Positions 16,045 through 24,847 of a stretch of 64,000 nt of DNA are shown here, piece by piece (position 1 is the first letter of the stretch; each line of letters starts with the position of its first letter). Below the pieces are notes generated by a model that was not told where the DNA came from, searched no databases, and worked only from the letters and a program-made list of their open reading frames with translations. The stretch comes from JBALVT01 sp036960305 (lineage in GTDB: Bacteria; Pseudomonadota; Gammaproteobacteria; Pseudomonadales; Halieaceae), in assembly GCA_036960305.1 (NCBI GenBank), contig JBALWA010000015.1:1-64000 (forward strand). Direction: 5' to 3'. Both the position numbers and the translations under genes were made by a program.

Positions 16045-17247
16045 ATGAGAGATGCAGTAATCGTAAGCACAGCCAGAACCCCGATCGGTAAAGCCTTCCG
16101 CGGTGCCTTCAATGATACCGAAGCCCCCGCCATGGGTGGCCACGCGGTGCGCGCCGCAGTAGAGCGCGCCGGCATCGATCCTGCGCTGGTCGATGATTGC
16201 CTGATGGGTGCAGCAGCACAGCAGGGCACGCAGGCTTATAACCTGGGCCGCCTGTGTTCAGTGGCCGCAGGCCTGCCGGACACGACGTCCGGTATGACGA
16301 TCGATCGCCAGTGTTCCTCGGGGCTGATGACCATCGCAACCGCTGCCAAATCCATTATGTGCAATGAATATGATGTGGCTGTGGCCGGAGGGGTGGAATC
16401 TATCTCACTGGTTCAGAACAAACACAAAAACACCTATCGCGCGGTTTCCAAGACGGTATTGGAAGCGTCTCCCAAGGCCTATATCCAGATGATGGAGACG
16501 GCCGAGCTGGTATCCGAACGCTACGGTATCTCTCGTGACGCCCAGGATGAGTATTCCTTCCAGAGTCAGATGCGTACTGCAGCGGCACAGGAAGCCGGCG
16601 CTTTCGACGATGAGATCGTTCCCATGGCTTCAGTTAAGTCAGTCTATAATCGCGAGACAAAAGAGACCAGTTATGAGGAGGTGACCCTCACCAAGGATGA
16701 GGGCAACCGTGCCTCAACCAAGCTGGAAGGCCTGCAGTCGCTGGAGCCCGTATTCAAGGACGGTGCCTTTGTCAAAGAGGGCAAGTTCATTACGGCGGGT
16801 AACGCGTCGCAGTTGTCCGATGGTGCATCGGCCTGTGTGGTGATGGATGGCAAGATGGCTGAGCAACAGGGTCTGGAACCACTGGGAATCTACCGTGGTC
16901 TGGCGGTCGCAGGTTGCGGTGCTGACGAAATGGGTATTGGCCCGGTGTTCGCTATCCCCAAACTGTTGGATAGGCACGGTCTGTCCATAGACGATATCGG
17001 TTTGTGGGAATTGAACGAAGCCTTTGCCTGTCAGGTGCTCTACTGCCGTGACAAACTGGGTATCGATAACGACAAACTCAACGTCAACGGCGGCGCGATC
17101 TCTATCGGCCACCCTTTCGGTATGAGTGGGGCGCGTATGGTTGGGCATTCGCTGATCGAAGGTAAGCGTCGCGGTGCCAAATTCGTCGTTGTTACCATGT
17201 GTATCGGTGGTGGAATGGGCGCCGCCGGTTTGTTTGAAGTGGCCTAA
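16045..17247 (+). CDS. fadA6: FadA6-like thiolase
   Basis: This 400-aa thiolase has Cys90 in DRQCSSGLMT, the NEAFACQVLY segment near residue 330, GHPFGMSGARMVGH near 355 and the second Cys in CIGGGMGAAG near 386. FadA6 thiolyses MOODA-CoA produced by IpdAB. The ATG at 16045 is preceded by AGAGGA at 16032-16037; an in-frame upstream ATG at 15985 lies inside ipdF and is less likely. It is the last gene of the steroid region. A G+C-rich imperfect hairpin follows at 17262-17287. Confidence 0.85.
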   Translation: MRDAVIVSTARTPIGKAFRGAFNDTEAPAMGGHAVRAAVERAGIDPALVDDCLMGAAAQQGTQAYNLGRLCSVAAGLPDTTSGMTIDRQCSSGLMTIATAAKSIMCNEYDVAVAGGVESISLVQNKHKNTYRAVSKTVLEASPKAYIQMMETAELVSERYGISRDAQDEYSFQSQMRTAAAQEAGAFDDEIVPMASVKSVYNRETKETSYEEVTLTKDEGNRASTKLEGLQSLEPVFKDGAFVKEGKFITAGNASQLSDGASACVVMDGKMAEQQGLEPLGIYRGLAVAGCGADEMGIGPVFAIPKLLDRHGLSIDDIGLWELNEAFACQVLYCRDKLGIDNDKLNVNGGAISIGHPFGMSGARMVGHSLIEGKRRGAKFVVVTMCIGGGMGAAGLFEVA

Positions 17248-17261
17248 GCTGCGGTCATATA

Positions 17262-17287
17262 GGGCCGGGGCGCAACGCTCCGGGCCC
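17262..17287 (+). terminator. Weak candidate terminator hairpin after fadA6
   Basis: GGGCCGGGGCG and CGCTCCGGGCCC pair imperfectly around a short loop, 14 nt after the thiolase stop. The T content that follows is only moderate (ATACATTTCTTT), so intrinsic termination is uncertain. Confidence 0.35.
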
Positions 17288-17363
17288 ATACATTTCTTTA
17301 CAAAGCGCCCTCCCAACTTACAATTCTTCACTCGGTTTGCCTTCCGAACCCGGATCCCGGCTG

Positions 17364-17372
17364 TGCTACAAT
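17364..17372 (+). promoter_or_regulatory. Candidate extended -10 promoter for the T2SS operon
   Basis: TGC-TACAAT matches an extended -10 element (TGn plus five of six bases of TATAAT), about 64 nt before the GspE ATG. A clear -35 is not seen, which extended -10 promoters tolerate. Confidence 0.4.
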
Positions 17373-17435
17373 GACGCCAATCGAGTAGCGCCTGTGCGTC
17401 GTCTCTTGGGCTTCATTGGTTCGGAACTTTTTTCC

Positions 17436-19184
17436 ATGAAAAAAATAGGTGAGCTGCTCGTAGAGCAGGGGAAAATATCTGAGAGGGACGTCGAACGAAC
17501 TCTGCTCGCGCAGACGGAAATGGGCGGCCTGTTCGGGCAGGTGCTGGTAAAGCTGGGCCTGGTGTCCGAGCTGGATATCGCATCACTGCTCAGTGAGCAG
17601 TTGGATATTCCCCTGGCCGAAGCAGCGGCCTACCCCGAAGAGCCGATTCACCTGGAAGCCGTGGCCCAGGAATTCCTGGTCAATCATGGCGTGGTACCGA
17701 TAGCCGTATCAGAAGACGCCCTGGCCTTCGCAGCCGTAGTGCCGCAGGATGCTTTTCTCGCCAAGGCGCTCGCCATGGCGCTGGATAAACCCATTGATAT
17801 CTCCCTGGGTCTTGAAACCGACATTAACAAGGCAATCCAGCTCTACACCAAAGCTCAGGTGGGGGATGAAGACGATGAGCTGGGTGACGACTCCTTCGCA
17901 GGTCAGAGTGACGACGATTTTATCGAGCACCTGAAGGACCTGGCGAGTGAGGCACCGGTTATCCGCCTGGTGAACCAGATTATTCATCGCGCGCTGGATC
18001 TTGAGGCCTCGGATATTCATATCGAGCCTTTCGATGACGGTTTACATTTGCGTTATCGGGTAGACGGCGTTTTACAGGAGTCGCCAGACGCGCCCGCTGC
18101 GAATCTCGCCGCCGCAATCGCTTCGCGTATCAAACTGCTGTCGGAAATGAATATTGCCGAGCGCCGGCTGCCCCAGGATGGTCGTATTATGACCCGGGTG
18201 AAAGGCCATGAACTGGATCTCAGGGTGTCGACAATCCCCACGGTACACGGTGAGAGCATTGTTATGCGGGTACTGGATAGAGAGAGTATCCAGCTCAGCC
18301 TGACGGAGATGGGTTTCAGTGACGATACCCTGAGTCGCTATCAGGACTTGCTGGCAAGACCGCATGGCGTATTGCTGGTGACCGGGCCCACGGGTTCGGG
18401 TAAAACCACGACCCTCTATGCGTCACTGGCTTCGCTGGATTCGGAGGCGCTAAAGATCATTACGGTTGAGGATCCGGTGGAATACCAACTCAACGGCGTC
18501 AACCAGATTCAGGTGCAGGCCCAGATTGACCTGACCTTCGCCCTGGCGCTGCGTTCTATCTTACGTCAGGACCCGGACATTATTATGATTGGTGAGATGC
18601 GCGATACCGAGACCGCGCAAATCGGTGTGCAGTCAGCCCTCACAGGTCACCTTGTACTGTCTACCCTGCACACCAATACCGCGGCCAGTGCCATCACCCG
18701 GCTGGAAGATATGGGCATTGAACGCTATTTGATTACCTCCTCGGTGAATGGCGTGCTGGCACAGCGTCTGGTGCGGACGCTGTGTAAGGAGTGTAAGTCG
18801 CCTGTTGAACTCACCGATGAAGATATCGACCAGTGTGGCATGCGGCCCTTTATAGACCCAGCCAGCTCTACGATCTATCAGGCAAAAGGCTGCAGTGCCT
18901 GTATGGATACCGGTTACCGGGGTCGTACCTCGATTCACGAGCTGTTTGTGCTGGATGACAGGATGCACCGGGTGATCATGGATGGCTCCGATGCCACCTT
19001 GTTGCATGCCGCCGCCAAAGAGCAGGGCATGGTGACACTCTATGAGGACGGACTGCGAAAAGTGATCAAAGGTGTGACGTCCCTGGAGGAAATCATGCGG
19101 GTGACCCAGGACCAGAGTGATTTTGGGAATGACGGCGATGTGCCTGCCGAGGCCCCCGACACAGAATCAACTGAGCTGGTGTAG
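17436..19184 (+). CDS. gspE: Type II secretion ATPase GspE
   Basis: The 582-aa cytoplasmic ATPase powers pseudopilus assembly. An N-terminal MshEN-type domain (residues 1-150) precedes the ATPase core: Walker A GPTGSGKTTT at residue 317, the Asp box and Walker B near RQDPDIIMIGEMRD, and HTNTAASAITRL. A four-cysteine zinc module follows, CKEC near residue 448 and CSAC near 488. ATG 17436 is preferred over an in-frame ATG at 17337, because MKKIGELLVEQGKIS is the usual family N-terminus. It is first in the operon order E-F-G-H-I-J-K-L-M-C/N-D, as in the Xanthomonas xps cluster. Confidence 0.95.
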   Translation: MKKIGELLVEQGKISERDVERTLLAQTEMGGLFGQVLVKLGLVSELDIASLLSEQLDIPLAEAAAYPEEPIHLEAVAQEFLVNHGVVPIAVSEDALAFAAVVPQDAFLAKALAMALDKPIDISLGLETDINKAIQLYTKAQVGDEDDELGDDSFAGQSDDDFIEHLKDLASEAPVIRLVNQIIHRALDLEASDIHIEPFDDGLHLRYRVDGVLQESPDAPAANLAAAIASRIKLLSEMNIAERRLPQDGRIMTRVKGHELDLRVSTIPTVHGESIVMRVLDRESIQLSLTEMGFSDDTLSRYQDLLARPHGVLLVTGPTGSGKTTTLYASLASLDSEALKIITVEDPVEYQLNGVNQIQVQAQIDLTFALALRSILRQDPDIIMIGEMRDTETAQIGVQSALTGHLVLSTLHTNTAASAITRLEDMGIERYLITSSVNGVLAQRLVRTLCKECKSPVELTDEDIDQCGMRPFIDPASSTIYQAKGCSACMDTGYRGRTSIHELFVLDDRMHRVIMDGSDATLLHAAAKEQGMVTLYEDGLRKVIKGVTSLEEIMRVTQDQSDFGNDGDVPAEAPDTESTELV

Positions 19185-19193
19185 AGACGCCTT

Positions 19194-20405
19194 ATGCCTC
19201 AGTTCAGCTATAAAGCAATTGGTCGCGACGGCAAGCCTGACAATGGCTTGATTGAAGCCGACGGCATGGAAGTGGCGTCACGCCAGCTGCGCTCTCGCGG
19301 CCTCACCTTGCTGAATCTCGAAGCGGGTTCAGCGGCCAGTCTGGCAGCGACAAAGCGAACGGTCGGCAAGCCGCCCAGCCGCCAGGACATTTTGTCCATG
19401 ACCAGTGAGCTGGCCGTTCTGCTGCGCGCGGGCCTGCCCCTGGACCGGGCCCTGAAGGTGCTTTGTGAAATGGCGTCACTGCCACAGATGTCGGCGTTAC
19501 TGAACGAGATACTGGTCACGGTGAAAGGCGGTAAGCCCTTCAGTCTGGCCCTGCAGCCACATGAAAAATTGTTTGGCACTTTTTATATCAACATGGTCCG
19601 TTCTGGCGAGGCCAGCGGACACTTTTCCGAAGTATTGGAGCGGTTGGTCGAATATCTCGAGAGCGCCATGACCACCCGTGAGAGCGTTATTTCCGCGCTG
19701 ATCTATCCCGCGATCCTGTTATTCGTGGCGGTCCTGTCGATTGTCGGCATGTTGGGCTTTGTGGTTCCCCAATTCGAAACCCTGTTTGCGGATATGGGGG
19801 ATGCACTACCTCCTATCACCAGCATGGTGATAGGGGCTGCCGACTTTCTCCAGGCATACGCCTGGCTGCTTTTGCTGTTGGTCACTGCTGCGGTGTTTTA
19901 CTTCAGGCGCTGGATGGCCACTGAGGAGGGTATGACCACCCTCCATGCCAAAATGTTGAGCATGCCGATAATGGGTGGCATTGTTTTCGAGTTTGAGGTG
20001 TCCAAGTTTGCGCGCACGGCCGGCACCTTGCTGGGCAATGGCGTTTCCTTGCTGAAGGCGATATCGATCGCCATTGATACGGTTGACAACAAGGTGATTA
20101 AAGATGCCCTCGGGGTATTGCCGCCCGCGGTAAAGGCGGGCAAGCGCATGTCGGGTGCTTTGCAGAATACCGGAATGTTTACGCCTATGGTGATACAAAT
20201 GATCCGCGTGGGTGAGGAGTCAGGCAGCCTCGATAAAATGATGCTGGAGCTGGCGAAAGTTTTTGACAGTCATGTGCAGTCCGGTGTTAAACGGGGGTTG
20301 GCATTACTGGAGCCTGTGCTGATTTTGTTTATGGGCTTTATGATTGCCTTTATTATTATTGCGATCTTGATGGGTATTCTTTCAGTGAACGATTTGGCCG
20401 CTTAG
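19194..20405 (+). CDS. gspF: Type II secretion inner-membrane platform protein GspF
   Basis: A 403-aa polytopic protein with two repeated cytoplasmic GspF domains (residues about 68-190 and 270-390) and three hydrophobic segments near residues 168-190, 220-240 and 370-395. The start MPQFSYKAIGRDGK is the family N-terminus. The repeat motifs GLPLDRALKVL, MVRSGEASG and MIRVGEESGSLDKM are clear. GspF links the ATPase to the pseudopilus in the inner membrane. It starts 9 nt after gspE. Confidence 0.95.
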   Translation: MPQFSYKAIGRDGKPDNGLIEADGMEVASRQLRSRGLTLLNLEAGSAASLAATKRTVGKPPSRQDILSMTSELAVLLRAGLPLDRALKVLCEMASLPQMSALLNEILVTVKGGKPFSLALQPHEKLFGTFYINMVRSGEASGHFSEVLERLVEYLESAMTTRESVISALIYPAILLFVAVLSIVGMLGFVVPQFETLFADMGDALPPITSMVIGAADFLQAYAWLLLLLVTAAVFYFRRWMATEEGMTTLHAKMLSMPIMGGIVFEFEVSKFARTAGTLLGNGVSLLKAISIAIDTVDNKVIKDALGVLPPAVKAGKRMSGALQNTGMFTPMVIQMIRVGEESGSLDKMMLELAKVFDSHVQSGVKRGLALLEPVLILFMGFMIAFIIIAILMGILSVNDLAA

Positions 20406-20456
20406 GTTTCGAAGCTGCCGCTAGAACACTTTTTTTGGTTTTTTGAGGATTTTGGA

Positions 20457-20900
20457 ATGAAAAGCAGGTCGATAGTAAAGCGCCGGGGCCCAATGCAGTA
20501 CGCGGGTTTCACCCTGATGGAATTGCTGGTTGTACTGGCCATATTGGGGCTGTTGATGAGTCTGGTTGGCCCCCAGGTGCTAAATCAGCTCGGTGGTGCC
20601 AAGGTCAAGACCGCGGCGATTCAGATCAAGGATCTGGAGCAAGCGTTGGAAATGTACAAACTGGATACCGGCCGCTTTCCCACGACCGACGAGGGCCTGC
20701 CTGCCCTGTCGAAAAAGCCCTCTGGGGCTTCAGGCTGGAACGGTCCCTATTTGAAATCCGATGTGCCGCTTGATCCCTGGAAGCGTGAGTACCTTTATAA
20801 GTACCCCGGTGATCATGGCGAACTGGACATCTATAGCTACGGGCAGAATGGATCGCCCGGTGGCGAAGGCGAAGATACCGATGTGGGCAACTGGAACTAA
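20457..20900 (+). CDS. gspG: Major pseudopilin GspG
   Basis: The 147-aa prepilin has a leader ending in G before FTLMELLVVLAILGLL, cleaved by a prepilin peptidase after Gly17. The C-terminal segment holds DPWKREYLYKYPG and calcium-site features typical of GspG. It is the main subunit of the periplasmic piston. The start ATG 20457 has TTTGAGGA upstream. The 3' end overlaps gspH by 20 nt. No prepilin peptidase gene lies in the window. Confidence 0.95.
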   Translation: MKSRSIVKRRGPMQYAGFTLMELLVVLAILGLLMSLVGPQVLNQLGGAKVKTAAIQIKDLEQALEMYKLDTGRFPTTDEGLPALSKKPSGASGWNGPYLKSDVPLDPWKREYLYKYPGDHGELDIYSYGQNGSPGGEGEDTDVGNWN

Positions 20901-21366
20901 ACCCGGCTTTGGCCCGACGGGAGGCAGTGCCGATGGCTTCACGATGTTGGAGTTGTTGGTTGCCATCTCGATAGCGGCCCTGTTGCTGGCCGTCACGGTG
21001 CCGGCGACAGCAAAGATGTACGAGTCTATGCAGTACCGTAGTGCGGTTCGGGATGCGATCACATTGTTTGCCTCGGCGCGCTACAAGGCGATTAATTCCG
21101 GACGGGCACAGGATGTTCGGATCAATCCGGAAACCGGAGAAATGCGATTGAACGACACGATCAAGCGATTGCCGGAAACGATGCGCCTCTCTGTTCAGTC
21201 GGCGCGGGAGTTGAACCGCGAGAACACCGGGGTGATTCGTTTCTATCCGGAGGGTGGCTCCAGCGGTGGCGGTGTCGATATAGAGACGCCCACGGGCAAC
21301 GGCGTAAAAATATCCGTTGATTGGTTGGTGGGTTCTGTCTCGCAACACAAGTATGCGGTTGAATAA
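20881..21366 (+). CDS. gspH: Minor pseudopilin GspH
   Basis: The 161-aa pseudopilin has a leader ending SADG and mature N-terminus FTMLELLVAISIAALLL. It is a minor tip or shaft component of the T2SS pseudopilus. ATG 20881, overlapping gspG, is the first Met close enough to the leader. The frame is open further upstream but inside gspG, which is not credible as coding. The mature protein has Glu5, needed for assembly. The gene overlaps gspI by 14 nt. Confidence 0.85.
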   Translation: MWATGTKPGFGPTGGSADGFTMLELLVAISIAALLLAVTVPATAKMYESMQYRSAVRDAITLFASARYKAINSGRAQDVRINPETGEMRLNDTIKRLPETMRLSVQSARELNRENTGVIRFYPEGGSSGGGVDIETPTGNGVKISVDWLVGSVSQHKYAVE

Positions 21367-21775
21367 GGTGCGATCTTTTTCTTCCAGGCGGCATCGTCCA
21401 GTCAAGATTGGCGGGTTTTCCCTGTTGGAGATGATGGTGGCAATCGCTATTTTGGCGCTGTCACTCGGTACCCTGTATCAAGCGGTGAGTGGTGCCACGC
21501 GCAATGTGCGCAGTGACGAAAAATATGCCTACGGCGTTGAATTGGCCAAGTCCCTCGTGAGTGATAACTCCAGAGTGTCCAGTGCTGGCGTAAACAAACG
21601 CGGCGAAACCGCCGGTGGCTTCGTCTGGCAGGTGGCGTCTCAGCCACTTTCCGCAGAGGCCCCGGGTTTTGCACAGAAGGCTTTGCGCGATCTTAAGGTC
21701 AGCGTTGACTGGCAGGATGGGCAAAAGCGCCGGGGCGTGGTTTTGCAGTCGGTGGTGGAGATCTACGCCCAATGA
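21353..21775 (+). CDS. gspI: Minor pseudopilin GspI
   Basis: A 140-aa prepilin: leader rich in Arg and Lys ending KIGG, then FSLLEMMVAIAILALSL. GspI is the core of the GspI-J-K tip complex. ATG 21353 lies inside the end of gspH and gives a 24-residue leader. The stop overlaps the gspJ start (ATGATG at 21772). Confidence 0.88.
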   Translation: MRLNKVRSFSSRRHRPVKIGGFSLLEMMVAIAILALSLGTLYQAVSGATRNVRSDEKYAYGVELAKSLVSDNSRVSSAGVNKRGETAGGFVWQVASQPLSAEAPGFAQKALRDLKVSVDWQDGQKRRGVVLQSVVEIYAQ

Positions 21776-22407
21776 TGTCACCTGCCCCTTCAGGTCGAGC
21801 GCGCTCACCCGGTTTTACGCTGGTTGAGGTCGTGGTAGCACTGGGGATTATGTCCTTGATTATGCTGGCGACGATTTCCGCTTTGCGCACCTTTGGAAAT
21901 ACCCAGGTCTCGCTGGATCGTCTGACCGGGCGAATTGATGATGTGCGCACCGTGAGCAGTTTTTTGCGGGATATGCTTCAGTCCACGGTTCCTTACGTGG
22001 AAGGCAGTTCCAGTGGTGGGCTCTCTCTGGGGGGCGGGACAGGCGGGGCAGAAACCTCCTACTTCAGAGGTACCGCGACGAGCCTGGAATGGAAAGCCCC
22101 GGTGCAGTTTGGTGAGGGCTATGGGGGAATGCACCTCCTGCAGGTAAAAGAGGCGGAGGGGAGTATGGTCCTGCGATGGCAGCAGCCTCCGGCTTCTATG
22201 CGTATGGGGGATCCCGTAAGCTGGGGCGGAACTGATTCGCGTGTACTCGTGGCGCAATTGGAGAGTCTCGAGATTGCCTACAGGGCAGAGTTTGACAGTG
22301 AGTGGCAAACAGAGTGGCAACTGGATGACAGCCCCGCACTCGTGAAATTGAACCTCAAGGTAGCGGGCCGGTATTGGCCGGAATTGATTTTGCCGGTACA
22401 CCGCTAA
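21772..22407 (+). CDS. gspJ: Minor pseudopilin GspJ
   Basis: The 211-aa pseudopilin has leader end RSPG and mature FTLVEVVVALGIMSLIM. Its length and the segment RTVSSFLRDMLQ match GspJ, which binds GspI and GspK at the pseudopilus tip. Two ATGs (21772 and 21775) are possible. A Gly/Ser-rich loop lies near residues 77-90. The stop overlaps gspK (TAATG). Confidence 0.88.
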   Translation: MMSPAPSGRARSPGFTLVEVVVALGIMSLIMLATISALRTFGNTQVSLDRLTGRIDDVRTVSSFLRDMLQSTVPYVEGSSSGGLSLGGGTGGAETSYFRGTATSLEWKAPVQFGEGYGGMHLLQVKEAEGSMVLRWQQPPASMRMGDPVSWGGTDSRVLVAQLESLEIAYRAEFDSEWQTEWQLDDSPALVKLNLKVAGRYWPELILPVHR

Positions 22408-23240
22408 TGACAGCAATGAGCCAACAGCGGGTATCAGGGCAACGTGGTGTGGCGCTGGCCATTGTGGTCTGGTTTTTGGCGGCCATGTCACTGCTGGTTT
22501 CCGGAATAGTATTCCAGGCGAGAGTTGATACCAAAATGGCGCAGGTGCATGTGGCTAGAGCCAAGGCGCAGGCTGCGGGCGACGGTGCGATTCAACTGAT
22601 GTTGGCTGCGCTGGCCTCGGGGAATTTAAGAGGGGCCGGCCTGCCCAGGGGTACGTTCGACATCGGTGGTCTGCCGGTGACGGTTGAGCTGGTGAGAATT
22701 TCAGGCCTGGTTGACCTCAATCGTGCCGATGCGGACACGCTCAGTTTACTGTTTGCGCAGGGGCAGCAAAGCCCGGGGGAAGCACAACTAATCGCAGACA
22801 ATGTGGTAAAGTGGCGCGGATCTCCCGTGGATGCAGAGGGCCGCAAGAAACCGGTAAAATTTGCTTCGATAGAAGATGTTATGCGTGTTGCGGGGGTGGG
22901 TAGGACGCAGCTGGACGCGATTCGGGATTATGTGGTGGTGGGACCGGCCGGGCAAGAGCAGATCAGTCTGGTCGATGCCCCCGCACCGCTGTTGAAATTA
23001 TTGGCGGGCAAGGACGGAAGGGCAGCAACATCGGTCCTGGACGGGCGGGCAAAGCTGGCGGCATCAGACAAGCGAATTCAATCCCGTCGGGGCGAGAAGT
23101 ACAGAGTGGATGCGTGGGTTCGGGTGGGTGAACAGACCTTACTGCGCAGGCGTTGGGTTGATATGGCGGCGGGCAGGAACAGCGCGCTACCCTGGCGGTT
23201 TTTACGAATAGAGCCGGTCAGGGTTACCAGTGATAGCTAA
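22407..23240 (+). CDS. gspK: Minor pseudopilin GspK
   Basis: The 277-aa protein starts with a short basic leader followed by GVALAIVVWFLAAMSLLVSG, without the usual Glu5 of pilins, which is the known GspK exception. The segment VDLNRADADTLSLLF with the later IEDVMRVAGVGRTQLDAI forms the helical domain typical of GspK. GspK caps the pseudopilus tip. Chosen start ATG 22407 overlaps the gspJ stop. It is slightly shorter than the Escherichia and Pseudomonas proteins. Confidence 0.88.
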   Translation: MTAMSQQRVSGQRGVALAIVVWFLAAMSLLVSGIVFQARVDTKMAQVHVARAKAQAAGDGAIQLMLAALASGNLRGAGLPRGTFDIGGLPVTVELVRISGLVDLNRADADTLSLLFAQGQQSPGEAQLIADNVVKWRGSPVDAEGRKKPVKFASIEDVMRVAGVGRTQLDAIRDYVVVGPAGQEQISLVDAPAPLLKLLAGKDGRAATSVLDGRAKLAASDKRIQSRRGEKYRVDAWVRVGEQTLLRRRWVDMAAGRNSALPWRFLRIEPVRVTSDS

Positions 23241-23270
23241 TGCGTTGGCGGGGAAGTGTTAAGGGAAACT

Positions 23271-24287
23271 ATGTTTGAGGCGAATCAAAATTGGGAGCTT
23301 TTTGGCTACGATGTCCGCCAGCTGGGGAAGTATTGGCGGGCGGCGTGGCGTGAGTTTTTGTGGGGGTATAGTTCGCCGGTTAAATCACGCCTCGATGAAG
23401 TGGTTGCCGTTCGCACTGAAACGACGCTGAACTACTATCACGCAGGGGAGCGCGTGGCGTACACGCAATCCGACAGTGAAGCGATTTTACTGCCGGATGA
23501 GCTGGTGTTACAACGCGAGCTGGCATTACCGCTGGCTGTTGAGAGTGACCTGGATTCGGTGATGGCACTGGAAGTGATGGCCAACAGCCCTTTTCCGGCT
23601 GATGATACCGGGTTCGGTTGGCGAGTTACCGGACGAACTGAGACCCAATTACAGGTCAAGCTGGCGATTGTTTCCCTGAGTGCGACGATGGCCTACCTGG
23701 GGCGCCAGTACGACTGTCACGATGCGCGGGCCTTTGAAGTCTGGGCTGAGATGAACGATTCGGTTATCTGTATCAGTGGATTCGGGGAGCAGAGTCGGCT
23801 CGCCCGTTACAACAAGCGCTTGATTCGAGTGGCTGCAATGCTGGGGTATTGCGCGCTGGTGATACTCCTGATTTTTGGTCTCTCTGCGGCCGCCAAATAT
23901 CGCGAGCTGGTCGCGATCCAGGGGATGTCTGAAGCCGTGCAACATGAGGCAAGTAACGCCATTGACCTGCGTGAATCCCTGTCCAGTGGCAATGAGACTG
24001 TGGTGGCGGTGAATAAGGTGGTTGCCGAGTATCCCAGCCCGCACTACGAATTAACCAAGCTCTCAAAGTTGTTGACCGATGATGCCTACGTTCTGCAGGT
24101 GAGCATGCAGGGACGGAGTATCAAATTACGCGGCCGGGCGAAGGATGCGGCGGCGGTGATGCAGCAGCTGACCCAGGAGCCATCCTACGACAGTGTGATG
24201 GCACCTCAGGCAATATCCAAGGTCGCTTCAACGGACCTGGAGCAATTTTATCTCAGCATAGAGTTGCCCGGGGGTATCGAACCGTGA
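23271..24287 (+). CDS. gspL: GspL-like inner-membrane assembly protein
   Basis: The 338-aa protein has a cytoplasmic N-terminal part of about 185 residues that likely folds like the GspL/PilM actin-like domain in reduced form. One membrane helix follows near residues 190-212 (LGYCALVILLIFGLSAAA), then a periplasmic PilN-like domain. The membrane helix position and the next gene (GspM-type) support GspL. ATG 23271 has AAGGGAA immediately upstream; an earlier GTG at 23256 is possible. It overlaps the following gene by 4 nt (GTGA). Confidence 0.78.
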   Translation: MFEANQNWELFGYDVRQLGKYWRAAWREFLWGYSSPVKSRLDEVVAVRTETTLNYYHAGERVAYTQSDSEAILLPDELVLQRELALPLAVESDLDSVMALEVMANSPFPADDTGFGWRVTGRTETQLQVKLAIVSLSATMAYLGRQYDCHDARAFEVWAEMNDSVICISGFGEQSRLARYNKRLIRVAAMLGYCALVILLIFGLSAAAKYRELVAIQGMSEAVQHEASNAIDLRESLSSGNETVVAVNKVVAEYPSPHYELTKLSKLLTDDAYVLQVSMQGRSIKLRGRAKDAAAVMQQLTQEPSYDSVMAPQAISKVASTDLEQFYLSIELPGGIEP

Positions 24288-24847
24288 ACTGGTTGCAAAG
24301 CAATCGCAATACCGCACTAATGGTGGGTCTTACCCTGGCGATACCGCTATTTCTGCTGATGTATCTTTCCGGTAATTTCTGGATGGCGCGGCAGGGGTAC
24401 CAGCAGGAAATTGATCGCCTGGAGCCGCGTATTGCCCGGCTCAGAGGGCTGGTGGATAGCGAAGAGCAACTGCAGACCTCCGTTGACCAGATGGGCACCC
24501 GGGTGCTGAACATGGTGTATCCCAGCGCCGACGATCCCGCCACGGTTTCCGCCGCGTTGCAAAAGAATGTCAGGCAGTTGATGACGCAAGCGGGGCTATC
24601 GGTATCGGTCAGCCGCGTGCTGCCGGTGGCGGAAGCCGATGATTTCGATCGCATTGGCCTCAGTATCAGTGTCGTCGGAAGCCTGGATGCTTTGGATGCG
24701 GTGCTGGACGAAATTGCCGCCTATACGCCCTTGCTTCTGGTGGTTTCCATCGACATCAAACCGGTACCGAAGTCGAGAGCCCAGGGTAAGGGCGGGCAGG
24801 CCGTACTCGCCACGCTTCAATTACTAACATTGAGGGCCAGCCTATGA
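24284..24847 (+). CDS. gspM: GspM/PilO-like inner-membrane protein
   Basis: A 187-aa bitopic protein: short cytoplasmic N-terminus, membrane helix near residues 12-30, then a coiled segment (QEIDRLEPRIARLRGLVDSEE) and a ferredoxin-like PilO/GspM domain. GspM partners GspL in the inner-membrane platform. The start is GTG 24284 overlapping the gspL stop. Identification relies on size, topology and operon position; sequence similarity in this family is low. Confidence 0.75.
   Translation: MNWLQSNRNTALMVGLTLAIPLFLLMYLSGNFWMARQGYQQEIDRLEPRIARLRGLVDSEEQLQTSVDQMGTRVLNMVYPSADDPATVSAALQKNVRQLMTQAGLSVSVSRVLPVAEADDFDRIGLSISVVGSLDALDAVLDEIAAYTPLLLVVSIDIKPVPKSRAQGKGGQAVLATLQLLTLRASL

Noticed and set aside
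15561..16229. 222-aa minus-strand frame across ipdF and fadA6
   Set aside because: It crosses two real genes and their intergenic ribosome site; no family motif.
20761..20880. N-terminal extension of gspH into gspG
   Set aside because: The prepilin leader needs a short N-terminus; the added residues overlap gspG coding sequence.
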